DNA from: Ahrensia sp.
GTDB taxonomy: Bacteria > Pseudomonadota > Alphaproteobacteria > Rhizobiales > Rhizobiaceae
DNA: 64,000 bases
NCBI GenBank assembly: GCA_002706335.1
Contig: PAKZ01000039.1
Coordinates: 86,520-150,519 of the forward strand
Direction: 5' to 3'
Both the position numbers and the translations under genes were made by a program. This document shows positions 37,746 to 47,147 of this stretch, in pieces. Within the stretch, counting starts at the first letter, position 1. Every line of letters starts with the position of its first letter. The notes under the pieces were generated by a model. That model searched no databases and was not told where the DNA came from. It worked only from the letters and a program-made list of their open reading frames with translations.

Positions 37746-38711
37746 ATGTCATTGTACAGCTATCTCGAGTTCGAAAAGCCGATCGCCGATCTGGATGGCC
37801 AGATCATGGAGCTGAAAAAGCTGCAGCAGGGCGAGAGCGGCGGCGTTGACGTGGCCGAGGAGATCTCGCGACTGGAAAAGCGTTCGTCGGAAGCGCTGGT
37901 CGAGATCTACAAGAAGCTCGCGCCCTGGCAGAAGGCGCAGGTGGCGCGCCATCCCGACCGGCCGCATTGCCAGGCCTATGTCGATGCGCTTTTCACCGAG
38001 TTCACGCCGCTCGCCGGCGACCGCAACTTCGCCGAGGACCAGGCGATCATCGCCGGCTTCGCGCGTTTCGGCGGCAATGCCGTCGCGGTGATCGGTCAGG
38101 AGAAGGGCTCCGACACGCAGTCGCGGCTGAAGCACAATTTCGGCATGGCGCGGCCCGAAGGTTATCGCAAGGCCGTGCGCATCATGGAACTGGCTAACCG
38201 CTTCGGCCTTCCGGTGATCACGCTGGTCGACACGGCGGGCGCCTATCCCGGCATTGGTGCGGAAGAGCGCGGCCAGGCGGAAGCCATCGCCCGGTCGACC
38301 GAGATGTGCCTCAACCTCGAAGTGCCGATCGTCTCCGTCGTCATCGGCGAGGGCGGCTCGGGTGGCGCCATCGCGATCGCCACGGCCAACAAGGTCTACA
38401 TGCTCGAACACGCGATCTATTCGGTCATCTCGCCGGAAGGCTGCGCCTCGATCCTGTGGCGCGATGCCGCTCGCGCGAAAGACGCTGCAACTGCGATGAA
38501 GGTCACCGCGCAGGACCTCCTGGCGCTGAAGGTGATCGACGGCATCATCGACGAGCCCGTCGGCGGCGCGCATCGCGACAGCGCCAAGGTGATGGAGACG
38601 ACGCGAAAGACGATCGACACCGCGCTGTCCGATCTGAACAAGCTCGACGGCCCGGGGCTGAAAAAGGCGCGGCGCGAGAAATTCCTCGCCATAGGCCGCG
38701 ATCTCGGCTGA
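37746..38711 (+). CDS. accA: Acetyl-CoA carboxylase carboxyltransferase subunit alpha
   Basis: 321 residues, normal length. [34 protein letters not shown] and [12 protein letters not shown] (acyl-CoA oxyanion region) are present. It transfers carboxyl from biotin to acetyl-CoA in fatty-acid synthesis, with AccD. Confidence 0.97.
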   Translation: MSLYSYLEFEKPIADLDGQIMELKKLQQGESGGVDVAEEISRLEKRSSEALVEIYKKLAPWQKAQVARHPDRPHCQAYVDALFTEFTPLAGDRNFAEDQAIIAGFARFGGNAVAVIGQEKGSDTQSRLKHNFGMARPEGYRKAVRIMELANRFGLPVITLVDTAGAYPGIGAEERGQAEAIARSTEMCLNLEVPIVSVVIGEGGSGGAIAIATANKVYMLEHAIYSVISPEGCASILWRDAARAKDAATAMKVTAQDLLALKVIDGIIDEPVGGAHRDSAKVMETTRKTIDTALSDLNKLDGPGLKKARREKFLAIGRDLG

Positions 38712-38861
38712 TTGTTTGACTATGCGGAACCTGTCATACGGACGCCGCATTTTCGGCTGATTCGTGACGCTGACAATTGCGTGACCGGGGCCCCTGAAAC
38801 CTTGCGGTAAGCGATGGTCAACTATAAGCGGGGATCGATGATTTTTCCGAGGCAGTCAGGG

Positions 38862-39770
38862 ATGATGTTCCGACGGACCATGCTCGCGGCGACGCTGGCC
38901 TGCGTCACCGCGCTTGCCGGTTGCGAGACCAGCGATGTGCTCGACCTGAAGGCCAATGCGCCGATCCCGGAAGACGTGAAGAGCTTCATGGCGGCCAACG
39001 GCATGACCAAGTCTTCGCCGATCATGGTTCGCCTGTTCAAGGACGAGGCCGTCCTCGAAGTCTGGAAACAGCGGGACACTGGCCGCTTCGCCCTGGTGAA
39101 GAGCTACGAGATTTGCGCCTATTCGGGCAAGCTCGGCCCGAAGATCAAGGAAGGCGACCGGCAGGCGCCGGAAGGATTCTACTCGATCTCCTTCAATCTC
39201 CTGAACCCGAAGTCGCAATACCATCTCGCCTTCAATACCGGCTATCCGAACCGCTACGACCGCGCCAATGGCCGCACCGGCTCGAACCTGATGATTCATG
39301 GCGCCTGCTCGTCGGCGGGTTGCTATTCGATGACGGACGAGAACATCGCCGAGATCTACGCCTTCGCTCGCGAGGCGCTGCGCGGCGGCAAGCAGGACGC
39401 GTTCCAGGTCCAGGCCTTTCCGTTCCGCATGACGCCCGAAAACATGGCCAAGCATCGCAACGACCCGAATTTCGAATTCTGGAAGATGCTGAAGGAAGGC
39501 TACGACCATTTCGAGCTGACGAAAGTGCCGCCGAAAGTCGATGTCTGCGGCCGGCGCTATGTCTTCAACTCGGTTCCCGAGGAAGGCGAATTCAACGCCC
39601 CCGCGTCGTGCCCGCCGATGAGCATGCCGGGCAATCTGCAGATGGCCTACCAGACGATGCAGACGCAGCAGGCTCTGGCCTTCGACAGGGCTGTCGCGCA
39701 GATGCAGGGCGGCGGCCAGTCGTCTTCGCCTTCGCCGCTTTCCAGCCTGTTCGGCTCGTCCAACAACTGA
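38862..39770 (+). CDS. YafK-like L,D-transpeptidase family lipoprotein
   Basis: About 302 residues. The signal peptide ends in the lipobox LAGC near residue 22. The catalytic region is LMIHGACSSAGCYSMTD, the YkuD-type Cys motif as in YafK/DpaA. YafK relatives cut the peptidoglycan-Braun lipoprotein bond. ATG 38862 gives the cleanest signal peptide. ATGs at 38814 and 38838 are alternatives. The Met/Gln/Ser-rich tail is low complexity. Confidence 0.88.
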   Translation: MMFRRTMLAATLACVTALAGCETSDVLDLKANAPIPEDVKSFMAANGMTKSSPIMVRLFKDEAVLEVWKQRDTGRFALVKSYEICAYSGKLGPKIKEGDRQAPEGFYSISFNLLNPKSQYHLAFNTGYPNRYDRANGRTGSNLMIHGACSSAGCYSMTDENIAEIYAFAREALRGGKQDAFQVQAFPFRMTPENMAKHRNDPNFEFWKMLKEGYDHFELTKVPPKVDVCGRRYVFNSVPEEGEFNAPASCPPMSMPGNLQMAYQTMQTQQALAFDRAVAQMQGGGQSSSPSPLSSLFGSSNN

Positions 39771-39774
39771 TCGC

Positions 39775-39999
39775 ATGGCAGACACCTACGACCTGCGCGG
39801 CCTGAAATGCCCGATGCCGGTTCTCAAAACGCGCAAGCGCATGCTGGGCCTTGCGCCCGGCGAGCGGCTTTGGGTCCACACCAGCGACCCGCTCGCCGTC
39901 ATCGACATCCCGCATTTCTGCCAGGAAAGCGGCCATGCTCTCATCGAGATCGAGAAGGCTGAAGACGGCCACCGTTTCCTGATCGAACGCGGCGCGTGA
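39775..39999 (+). CDS. TusA family sulfurtransferase
   Basis: 74 residues, with LRGLKCPMPVLKTRK carrying the persulfide-forming Cys and the CPxP turn. Such proteins relay sulfur for tRNA thiolation or molybdenum cofactor pathways. It lies four bases after the lipoprotein gene and converges with the LysR gene. Confidence 0.93.
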   Translation: MADTYDLRGLKCPMPVLKTRKRMLGLAPGERLWVHTSDPLAVIDIPHFCQESGHALIEIEKAEDGHRFLIERGA

Positions 40000-40006
40000 C
40001 AGGCGG

Positions 40007-40963
40007 TCAGGCAGGAAACGGCCTGTCGACCGTGTTGAGCGGCGTGACGATTTCGGTAATCAGTTCGCGCAGCCAGCGATGCTCCGGCGTTGCCGTCGAA
40101 CGCCTGTGCCAGATCATGGTGAGCAGCGCCGGTTCGACGCGCATCGGCGGCTCATAGACATCGATGTCCAGTTTTTCTGCGATCCGTTCCGCCAGTTGCG
40201 ACGGGATAAGAGCGATCAGGTCGGATTCGCTCACAGCGCGGTAGACGCCGGAAAAAACCGGCATGGTCATCACCACCCTGCGGCTGCGGCCGACACGGGC
40301 CAGCGCCGCGTCGCCCATGGCCTTCAGCTTGCCTTCGGGCGAAAACAGCACGTGGCCGAGATCGCAGAAGAGATCGATGGGGATCGTGTCGCCGGCTTTC
40401 AGGCCGGCATTCTTCAGGCGCGGATGGTCCTTGCGGGCGATGGTCGAGAAGCTCGACCAGAAGACCGGTTTGTGATCGACCCAGTCGGGAAAATCGGTTG
40501 CCGGAATCAGGGCGATATCGACTTCGTAGCGCTCCAGCGTGTCGACATAGGAGTCCGGCACGAGATCGACGAGTTGCACGCGCATGCCGGGCGCGCGCTT
40601 CGAGACCTCGTCGGCGAGCCGGGGCATCAGCATTTCGGCGAAGAAGTCGCTGCCCGACAGTTTGAACGTAGCGTCGCTGGTCGCCGGATCGAAATCCTCA
40701 GGGCCGGACAGCAGCGCCTCGAGGTCGTCGAGGATACGGCGCAGCGGCAGGGCGAGCGTCCGCGCATAGTCTGTCGGCTCCAGTCCCTGACCGCGCCGGA
40801 AGAAAAGCTCGTCGCGGAGTGCATGGCGCAGGCGGCCGAGCGCCGCCGAGACTGCCGGCTGGGACAGGCCGACCCGGCGGCCGGCTTTCACGGTCGATTT
40901 CTCCCGCAGCAACGCATCCAGCACCCGCAGCAGATTGAGATCGAAGCTCGCCATATTCGTCAT
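40007..40963 (-). CDS. LysR family transcriptional regulator
   Basis: 318 residues. The winged HTH is residues 8-66 (NLLRVLDALLREKSTVKAGRRVGLSQPAVSAAL), and the periplasmic-binding-like effector domain follows, closest in style to NodD/NahR-type regulators. It is divergent from the cupin gene, with an AT-rich palindrome between them, so that gene is a likely target. Effector unknown. Confidence 0.93.
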   Translation of the reverse strand: MTNMASFDLNLLRVLDALLREKSTVKAGRRVGLSQPAVSAALGRLRHALRDELFFRRGQGLEPTDYARTLALPLRRILDDLEALLSGPEDFDPATSDATFKLSGSDFFAEMLMPRLADEVSKRAPGMRVQLVDLVPDSYVDTLERYEVDIALIPATDFPDWVDHKPVFWSSFSTIARKDHPRLKNAGLKAGDTIPIDLFCDLGHVLFSPEGKLKAMGDAALARVGRSRRVVMTMPVFSGVYRAVSESDLIALIPSQLAERIAEKLDIDVYEPPMRVEPALLTMIWHRRSTATPEHRWLRELITEIVTPLNTVDRPFPA

Positions 40964-40975
40964 GTGAATATCCTC

Positions 40976-41001
40976 GATATAATCAATCGATTTATCATAT
41001 C
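40976..41001. promoter_or_regulatory. AT-rich imperfect palindrome between lysR and cupin genes
   Basis: GATAT at 40976 and ATATC ending at 41001 flank an ATCAATCGATTTAT centre. It lies 13 bases upstream of the LysR start and 70 before the cupin start. This is the expected place for an autoregulating LysR operator. Confidence 0.5.
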
Positions 41002-41070
41002 TATTATTTTCCGATAGTGTGCGCCTCCACGAGAGCGCTTTCGTTTCCTTCCTTCAAATCGGAGAAAACG

Positions 41071-41520
41071 ATGAAAGACCCCATCCTCGGACCCGACGCC
41101 ATCGAGTGGCGCGGCGTCCACTACAAGACCATCCTGTCGACCGCCGACACCGGCGGCGCGATGTCCGTCACCGACAGCGTTTCGCCGCCGCATGAAGGCC
41201 CGCCGCGCCATGTCCATCACGACGCCGACGAGACCTTCATCGTGCTGTCGGGCGACGTGGAGTTCTACCTCGACGGCGAGACCTTCCTGCGCGGGCCGGG
41301 CGAAACCGCCTTCGTGCCGCGCGGCAAGGAGCATACCTATCGCGTCGCCAGCGACACGCCGTCGCGCCACCTCGTCATCCTGACGCCCGGCGGCTTCGAG
41401 GGTTTCTTCGCCGAAATGGCGGCGGGCAAGTTCCGCATTCCCGAGGATATGCCGGCGATCGAGGAAAGCGCGGCGCGTTTCCACCTGACCTTCACCGGTC
41501 CGCCGCTCGGCGTTCACTGA
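41071..41520 (+). CDS. Cupin domain protein
   Basis: 149 residues from ATG 41071 after GGAG. The metal motif is HVHHDADETFIVLSGDVEFYLDG with a second His in GKEHTYRV, a single-domain cupin of the quercetinase-like group. Enzymatic activity is not predictable. It is divergent from the LysR gene and followed 16 bases later by a membrane protein gene. Confidence 0.88.
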   Translation: MKDPILGPDAIEWRGVHYKTILSTADTGGAMSVTDSVSPPHEGPPRHVHHDADETFIVLSGDVEFYLDGETFLRGPGETAFVPRGKEHTYRVASDTPSRHLVILTPGGFEGFFAEMAAGKFRIPEDMPAIEESAARFHLTFTGPPLGVH

Positions 41521-41536
41521 GGGAGGAGCAGGTATC

Positions 41537-41920
41537 ATGAAAAATCCGGCAACTCTCTTCTTCGCGACCGGCGCGATCTTCGTGCTGATCGGCATGGGCT
41601 GGGGCATCCAGATGTCCGCGACGCAGGACCACAGCCTGTCGGCCGCCCACGCCCACCTCAACCTGATCGGCTTCGTCGTGATGTCGGTCTACGGGACCTA
41701 TTATGCCCTCACGCCGTCTGCCGCGGCGGCGCGGCTGGCATGGATCCACTATGCGCTGGCGACGCTTTCGGTCGTCGTCATGATCCCCGGCATCGTCATG
41801 GCGATCCGGGAAGTCGACGAGACGGCCGTGAAACTCGGCTCGCTGCTCGTCGTCGCGTCGATGGCGCTGTTCCTCTACACGGTCCTGCGCAAGGGCGTCG
41901 GGCGGGCGGGAGCCGTCTGA
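41537..41920 (+). CDS. Four-TM membrane protein with HAHLNLIGF motif
   Basis: 127 residues, four hydrophobic helices. The AHAHLNLIGFVVMSVYGTYY segment resembles the haem-ligating helix of haem-copper oxidase subunit I/NnrS-type proteins, here as a stand-alone small protein. It may bind haem or metal, an inference only. Co-directional with the cupin gene and ended by a strong terminator. Confidence 0.78.
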   Translation: MKNPATLFFATGAIFVLIGMGWGIQMSATQDHSLSAAHAHLNLIGFVVMSVYGTYYALTPSAAAARLAWIHYALATLSVVVMIPGIVMAIREVDETAVKLGSLLVVASMALFLYTVLRKGVGRAGAV

Positions 41921-41941
41921 ACCAGGCTGGCTGTCAATGTA

Positions 41942-41967
41942 AAACGCCCGGTCATGGCCGGGCGTTT
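41942..41967. terminator. Bidirectional rho-independent terminator
   Basis: A perfect 10-bp stem (AAACGCCCGG with CCGGGCGTTT) encloses a six-base loop. A- and T-runs form the ends, so it can serve both the membrane protein gene and the convergent CobW gene, which ends at 41973. Confidence 0.92.
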
Positions 41968-41972
41968 CCGCG

Positions 41973-43022
41973 TTACATCCCCGGAATCGCCAGCGGGTTG
42001 TCGGTCAGCGCCTGCGCGTCCGGCCGGTCCGGGGCGATCTGGCCGGTAAAGGCGGCGAACAGGCCCTCGATATGGGCGCGATTGCCGTTCCTGGCGATGA
42101 CGACGAGCCGCGTCTCGGGTCTCCGCCCGCCCCAGCTGTCGAGCCGCACCGGCGGGTGGAAGACGGATTGCACACCATGGACGACCAGCGGCCTGTCCGG
42201 CCGCTCCACCGTCTCGACCACGCCTTTCATGCGCAGCAATTCGCGCGGCATGGAGGAGCGCAGGAGGTCGATGAACATCTCCACCGTCGCCGACGGGATC
42301 GGCCGGTCATGGGTCAGCGTGAAGGCCTCGATCGATGCATCGTGACGATTGACGTCATGATGGTGGTGGTGATGGGAGTGCGCTTCCGCAGGGACATCTG
42401 CGGCAGTCAGCGCCGCGTCGTCCAGCGCCAGAACGAAATCCGCCGCCCGCGCGTCGACAGGCGCGACCAGCGGATTGAGCGCGGACATGCGTGCGCGCAA
42501 TGCGTCGGTCGGCGGCGCGATGTCGGTCTTGGTCAGCACGATCCGGTCGGCCAGCGCCACCTGCTTTCGCGCCTCCTCATGGCCTTCCAGGCTGGCAAGC
42601 CCGGTCGCGGCGCAGACCACGGTGACGACGCTGGCGACATGGAAGCGCTCGTTCAGCCCGGGCGTGGCGATGATCGCCTGCAGCACCGGCGCGGGGTCAG
42701 CGAGGCCGGTCGTCTCGATGACGACGCGGTCGAGCGCCGCGCCGGCGTCGATGCGCTCGGCAATCTGGAACAGCGTGTCGACGAGGTCGCTGCGCACCGT
42801 GCAGCACAGGCACCCGTCCGACAGTTCGATCATCGGCTCGGCCCCCTCGGCCGCCTCCACCAAGAGGTGATCGATGCCGACATCGCCGAACTCGTTGATG
42901 ATGACCGCCGTGTTGGCGAAGCCGCCGGAACGGATCAGCCGGTTGAACAGCGTTGTCTTGCCTGCGCCGAGAAAGCCGGTCAGCACATGCACCGGTAGCG
43001 ACTGGACTGGACGTGAGTTCAT
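41973..43022 (-). CDS. CobW/COG0523 GTP-binding metallochaperone
   Basis: 349 residues. Walker A is GFLGAGKTTLFN, the CxCC metal motif is GCLCCTVRSD near residue 70, and NKxD appears as TKTD. A His-rich stretch (HSHHHHHHDVNRHD) precedes the CobW C-terminal domain. COG0523 proteins deliver zinc or another metal. Which metal is unclear, and no Zur box was identified. Confidence 0.93.
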   Translation of the reverse strand: MNSRPVQSLPVHVLTGFLGAGKTTLFNRLIRSGGFANTAVIINEFGDVGIDHLLVEAAEGAEPMIELSDGCLCCTVRSDLVDTLFQIAERIDAGAALDRVVIETTGLADPAPVLQAIIATPGLNERFHVASVVTVVCAATGLASLEGHEEARKQVALADRIVLTKTDIAPPTDALRARMSALNPLVAPVDARAADFVLALDDAALTAADVPAEAHSHHHHHHDVNRHDASIEAFTLTHDRPIPSATVEMFIDLLRSSMPRELLRMKGVVETVERPDRPLVVHGVQSVFHPPVRLDSWGGRRPETRLVVIARNGNRAHIEGLFAAFTGQIAPDRPDAQALTDNPLAIPGM

Positions 43023-43030
43023 CGTCCGTC

Positions 43031-44227
43031 TCAGGCCCCGCTGTCTTCCGGGCGGAACTCAGGAATCGGGATCGCCCGGTCGCCCGTCAGGTCGAGCCCG
43101 GCGGCCTGGCGTGATTCCGCCACCTCGTCGGACAGGCGGATCGGGCGGATCACCGGCACCGGGATCTCGTCGACATACTGGCCGGCCAGCAGGATCGCCG
43201 ACATGGACGCGCCCTGCGCGCCGCCGGTGAAGATCGTATCCGGGGTCAGCTCGCGCGTCAGCGGATGCATGTTGGACGAGGCGAACTGGTCGAGCGAGCG
43301 GTCCGCCCAGCGCGCATCGTTTGCCTCCTGCGAACAGACGGTGGCGCGGACATTGGTGATGTCCTTCGAACGATCCGAAGGCGGCGGCATCGAGGCCAGC
43401 ACCGGCTCGAAGCTCTCGTTTCCTACCTCGGCAAAAGCGGCCTCCAGCAGGGCCGCGGCCTTTTCGGCGCGGCGCTTGGAGCTCATCTCGCCGAGCACGA
43501 CGGCGATCAGCGTCGTGCCGTTACGGGTGGCCGAGCCGATGATGTTGAAGCCGGAATCGCAGATATAGCCGGTTTTCATGCCGTCGGCGCCGTCAAAGCG
43601 GCCGAGCAGCAGGTTGTAGCCGGTATAGGTGTGGTCGCCGTCCTTCAGCGCCTCGGTCGAGAAATAATGGTCGTATTGCGGATACTGCTTGCGGATCGTG
43701 CGCGCCAGAACGGCGAGATCGTAGGCGGTGGAATACTGCGCCGGATCATGCAGGCCGTGCGGATTGACGAAATGCGAATCCTCCATACCAAGGCTCTTTG
43801 CCGTGGCGTTCATGCGCTTGGCGAATTCCTCGACCGAGCCGGATACGGATTCTGCGATCGCCACGGCGATATCGTTGGCCGACTTGACCAGCATCATCTT
43901 CAGGGCGTTGTCGAGCGTGATGATGGTGCCGATCGGATAGGCCATGTGGCTCGGCGGCTTGCGCGCCGCCTCGAGCGAGATGCGTACCGGCGATTTCAGG
44001 GTCAGCCGGCCGGCCTCGATCTCCTGGAAGGCGATCAGCGCGGTCATCAGCTTGGTCAGCGAGGCGGGATGCCAGCGCTCATACTGGCGCTCGGCCTGCA
44101 GCACGCGGCCCGTCTGCACATCCACGACCATGGACGGATTGGCCGACGCTGCACCCCCCACGAGTGCGAAGAGGAGGACGAATGCGATGCGAAGCATGGG
44201 CGAACGTTGTCCGGCGAACATAGACAT
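43031..44227 (-). CDS. D-alanyl-D-alanine carboxypeptidase (DacC/PBP5-like)
   Basis: About 398 residues. A signal peptide precedes the penicillin-binding motifs SLTK (SxxK), SAN (SxN) and KTG in DGMKTGYICDSG. It trims the terminal D-Ala of peptidoglycan stem peptides in the periplasm. The C-terminal 90 residues diverge from standard PBP5. ATG 44221 with AAGGGA at good spacing is an alternative start. Confidence 0.92.
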   Translation of the reverse strand: MSMFAGQRSPMLRIAFVLLFALVGGAASANPSMVVDVQTGRVLQAERQYERWHPASLTKLMTALIAFQEIEAGRLTLKSPVRISLEAARKPPSHMAYPIGTIITLDNALKMMLVKSANDIAVAIAESVSGSVEEFAKRMNATAKSLGMEDSHFVNPHGLHDPAQYSTAYDLAVLARTIRKQYPQYDHYFSTEALKDGDHTYTGYNLLLGRFDGADGMKTGYICDSGFNIIGSATRNGTTLIAVVLGEMSSKRRAEKAAALLEAAFAEVGNESFEPVLASMPPPSDRSKDITNVRATVCSQEANDARWADRSLDQFASSNMHPLTRELTPDTIFTGGAQGASMSAILLAGQYVDEIPVPVIRPIRLSDEVAESRQAAGLDLTGDRAIPIPEFRPEDSGA

Positions 44228-44440
44228 TCCCTTGGCGGTAAAGCGGCCCCGCGTCTGTGTAGGCGAAGGCGGGACCGGCGTGCAAGCCGTCGCCGGCCTG
44301 CCTGCAAGAACTTGTCTTGCACTGTGGGAGAAATGTGCCACTGACGTGGCGGATCAAGAGGAAGTTGTTCCCCGACGGGGCTTGTTCTCTGCGACAGCCC
44401 CCGCCATGTTCGTTTCAACGCTCCAACGAAGGACTTTTTC

Positions 44441-45607
44441 ATGCCGATTCTCAATCGCGCCCACGAAATGGCGGAGGAAGTGACAGGCTGGCGCCGCCAT
44501 CTGCACAGCCATCCCGAATTGCTGTTCGATGTGCATGAGACGGCGGCCTTCGTGGAAGAGAAGCTGAAGAGCTTCGGCTGCGACGAGGTCGTGACAGGCC
44601 TGGGGCGCACCGGCGTCGTCGCCGTGATCAAGGGCAGCAAGGGGCCGGGCGAAACGTTGGGTTTTCGCGCCGACATGGATGCGCTGCCGATCCGCGAGAT
44701 GACCGGCAAGGACTACGCCTCGCAAAATTCCGGCAAGATGCATGCGTGCGGCCATGACGGCCACACCTCGATGCTGCTCGGCGCGGCGCAATATCTTGCC
44801 GAGACGCGCAATTTCGCAGGTACTGTGGTCGTCATCTTCCAGCCGGCCGAGGAGGGCGGCGGCGGCGGCCGCGAAATGGTCGAGGACGGGCTGATGGACC
44901 GTTTCGGCATCGACCGGGTCTACGGCATGCACAACATGCCGGGCGTGCCGGTCGGGCAGTTCACGATCCGCAGCGGCGCGCTCTGGGCGTCCACTGACGA
45001 GTTCAAGATCACGGTTACCGGCCGCGGCGGCCATGCGGCATGGCCGAACCAGACGATCGATCCGATCGTCATCGGTTCCCAGATCGTCCAGGCGCTGCAG
45101 ACGATCGCGTCGCGCAATGCGGATCCGGTTTCGGCGATCGTCGTTTCGGTGACGCAGTTCCACGCCGGTACGGCGCACAACATCATTCCCGAGGACGCCG
45201 AAATCGGCGGCACGATCCGCGCCCTCTCGCCGGAGAACCGCGCGCTCGGCGAGGCTCGTCTGCGCGCCATCGCCGAAAATATCGCCGCCGCCCATGGCGC
45301 GACGGCCGAAATCGAGTGGCGCAAGGGCTATCCGGTGATGATCAACCACAGCGGCGAGGCGGATGTCTGTGCGCAGGTCGCCAGCCGCGTGGCCGGCGAC
45401 AATGCGGTCGAGACCGAGGCCGCGCCGATGATGGGCGGCGAGGATTTTGCCTATATGACGGAGGCGCGGCCCGGCGCGATGATCCTGATCGGCAATGGCG
45501 ACACGGCCGGTCTTCACCACCCGGCCTATGACTTCAACGACGAGATCATCCCGCTCGGCATTTCCTACTGGGCGGCGCTCGCCGAGGGCAACGGCAGGGC
45601 CGCCTGA
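44441..45607 (+). CDS. M20 family amidohydrolase (hippurate/aminoacyl hydrolase-like)
   Basis: 388 residues. Metal-site blocks ACGHDGHTSMLLG, QPAEEGGGGG and LHHPAYDFND are intact, and a dimerisation domain lies in the middle. It hydrolyses N-acyl amino acids or similar amides. The substrate is not determinable. Confidence 0.93.
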   Translation: MPILNRAHEMAEEVTGWRRHLHSHPELLFDVHETAAFVEEKLKSFGCDEVVTGLGRTGVVAVIKGSKGPGETLGFRADMDALPIREMTGKDYASQNSGKMHACGHDGHTSMLLGAAQYLAETRNFAGTVVVIFQPAEEGGGGGREMVEDGLMDRFGIDRVYGMHNMPGVPVGQFTIRSGALWASTDEFKITVTGRGGHAAWPNQTIDPIVIGSQIVQALQTIASRNADPVSAIVVSVTQFHAGTAHNIIPEDAEIGGTIRALSPENRALGEARLRAIAENIAAAHGATAEIEWRKGYPVMINHSGEADVCAQVASRVAGDNAVETEAAPMMGGEDFAYMTEARPGAMILIGNGDTAGLHHPAYDFNDEIIPLGISYWAALAEGNGRAA

Positions 45608-45661
45608 AGCGCGCCTTTACGAGTTTTCAAAGCGATCGTGCTCTGGTATCAGCAACGCGGC

Positions 45662-45738
45662 GGTCCCGTAGCTCAGCAGGATAGAGCATCAGATTCCTAA
45701 TCTGAGGGTCACTGGTTCGAATCCAGTCGGGATCACCA
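45662..45738 (+). tRNA. tRNA-Arg (anticodon CCU)
   Basis: 77 nt including encoded CCA. The acceptor stem GGTCCCG pairs with CGGGATC (one G-T pair). The D-arm, the anticodon stem TCAGA/TCTGA with loop TTCCTAA, and the T-stem CTGG/CCAG all fold. It is the insertion target of the island that follows; its 3' 45 bases recur at 53860-53904. Confidence 0.95.
45694..45738 (+). repeat. Island attachment repeat at the tRNA end
   Basis: These are the last 45 bases of the intact tRNA-Arg gene. It matches 53860-53904 at 43 of 45 positions. The two differences are a paired T/A swap in the T-stem. Confidence 0.93.
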
Positions 45739-45804
45739 TTTTTCGTCATCCGCATCAGTCGGTTGTGACGGAGCCTTGGCTCAAGGCCTCGCACCAATGG
45801 GCTC

Positions 45805-45823
45805 AAGTACCGCATAGGTACCG
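45805..45823 (+). promoter_or_regulatory. Inferred integrase arm sites, left end
   Basis: AAGTACCG at 45805-45812 and AGGTACCG at 45816-45823, 11 bases apart and 67 bases inside the attachment repeat. The same motif occurs twice near the other end of the island. Inferred from position and symmetry. Confidence 0.5.
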
Positions 45824-45932
45824 AACTTTAGATTATTGCGGTCAGTTGGTCAGCTCTGTAGAGCGCTTCTTGACCTCCCCTGTGGGCTCAAATCATGCTA
45901 CCCAAAAAACCTGAGTTTGGTTTGGGGGTGTC

Positions 45933-47147
45933 GTGAGCGACCTTAATATAGAGAATTTCATCTGGAATATTGCTGATGATGTACTCCGCGACGTGTTCAG
46001 TCGAGGGAAGTATCGCGACGTAATCCTTCCAATGACAGTCATTCGTAGGCTTGATGCTGTGCTTGAACCGACTAAGGCAGCTGTCCTGGCTATGAAGGAA
46101 AACCTCGACAAGGCCAAGATTGCGAACCAGGAAGGAGCGCTTTGTCAGGCTTCCGGTGAAGCGTTCTACAACGTTTCTCAGTACTCGCTTCGTGACCTCA
46201 CCTCGCGCGGAAGGGCGCAGCAGCTACGAATCGACTTTGAAGCCTATTTGGATGGCTTTTCGGACAACGTTCAGGAAATCCTCGATCGGTTTAAATTCCG
46301 CAATCAGATCCCCACCCTTGTCGAAGCGGACGCGCTCGGCGGCCTCATCGCGAAGTTTCTTGATCCCGCAATCAACCTGAGCCCTCGACCAGTTCTCGAT
46401 CAGGACGGGCGCTTGAAACTCGCCGGCCTTGATAACCACAGCATGGGAACAATTTTCGAGGCGCTGGTGCGGCGGTTCAATGCCGCAAACAATGATGAGG
46501 CAGGTGAGCATTGGACGCCGCGCGATGTCGTTGGCCTGATGACCAATCTCATTTTCCAGCCCGTCGCGGATGACATCCAGTCAGGAACTTACTTGGTTTA
46601 TGACGGTGCCTGCGGCACTGGTGGCATGCTGACTGTTGCTGAAGATACTCTACACCGATTGGCGGCAGATCACGATAAGGAAGTCGAAATCCATCTATAT
46701 GGCCAGGAGGTCAATCCGGAGACCTATGCCATCGCTAAAGCCGACCTTCTCCTGAAGGGAGAGGGTGCCGAGGCGTCGAACATTAAATACGGATCAACGC
46801 TCTCTTCGGATGCCTTTCCCTCCGAAGAGTTCGACTTCATGCTCTCCAATCCGCCCTATGGAAAGAGCTGGAAGACTGATCTCGAAAAGATGGGCGGCAA
46901 GAAGGAGCTGAAGGATCACCGCTTCACCATCGAGCATGCCGATGATCCGGAATACAGCCTGATCACGCGCTCAAGCGATGGTCAGATGCTTTTCCTCGCC
47001 AACAATCTGACCAAGATGAAAACGAACTCCAGGCTCGGCAGCCGGATAGCCGAGGTCCACAATGGGTCCTCGCTTTTTACCGGAGACGCCGGCCAAGGCG
47101 AGAGTAACCGAAGCTTCGCTCAACGGCTTTCCAAGCAAGGACATTGA
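45933..47147 (+). pseudogene. hsdM: Type I restriction methyltransferase HsdM, 3' truncated
   Basis: GTG 45933 follows GGGGGTG. The HsdM N-terminal domain and the N6-adenine methylase core are present: DGACGTGG (motif I) near residue 224 and NPPYG near 306. After residue about 392 (GSRIAEVHNGSSLFTGDAGQGESN) the homology stops and 12 unrelated residues lead to a stop. The missing part is about 100 residues, plus all of hsdS. Methylation without HsdS is not expected. Confidence 0.9.
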
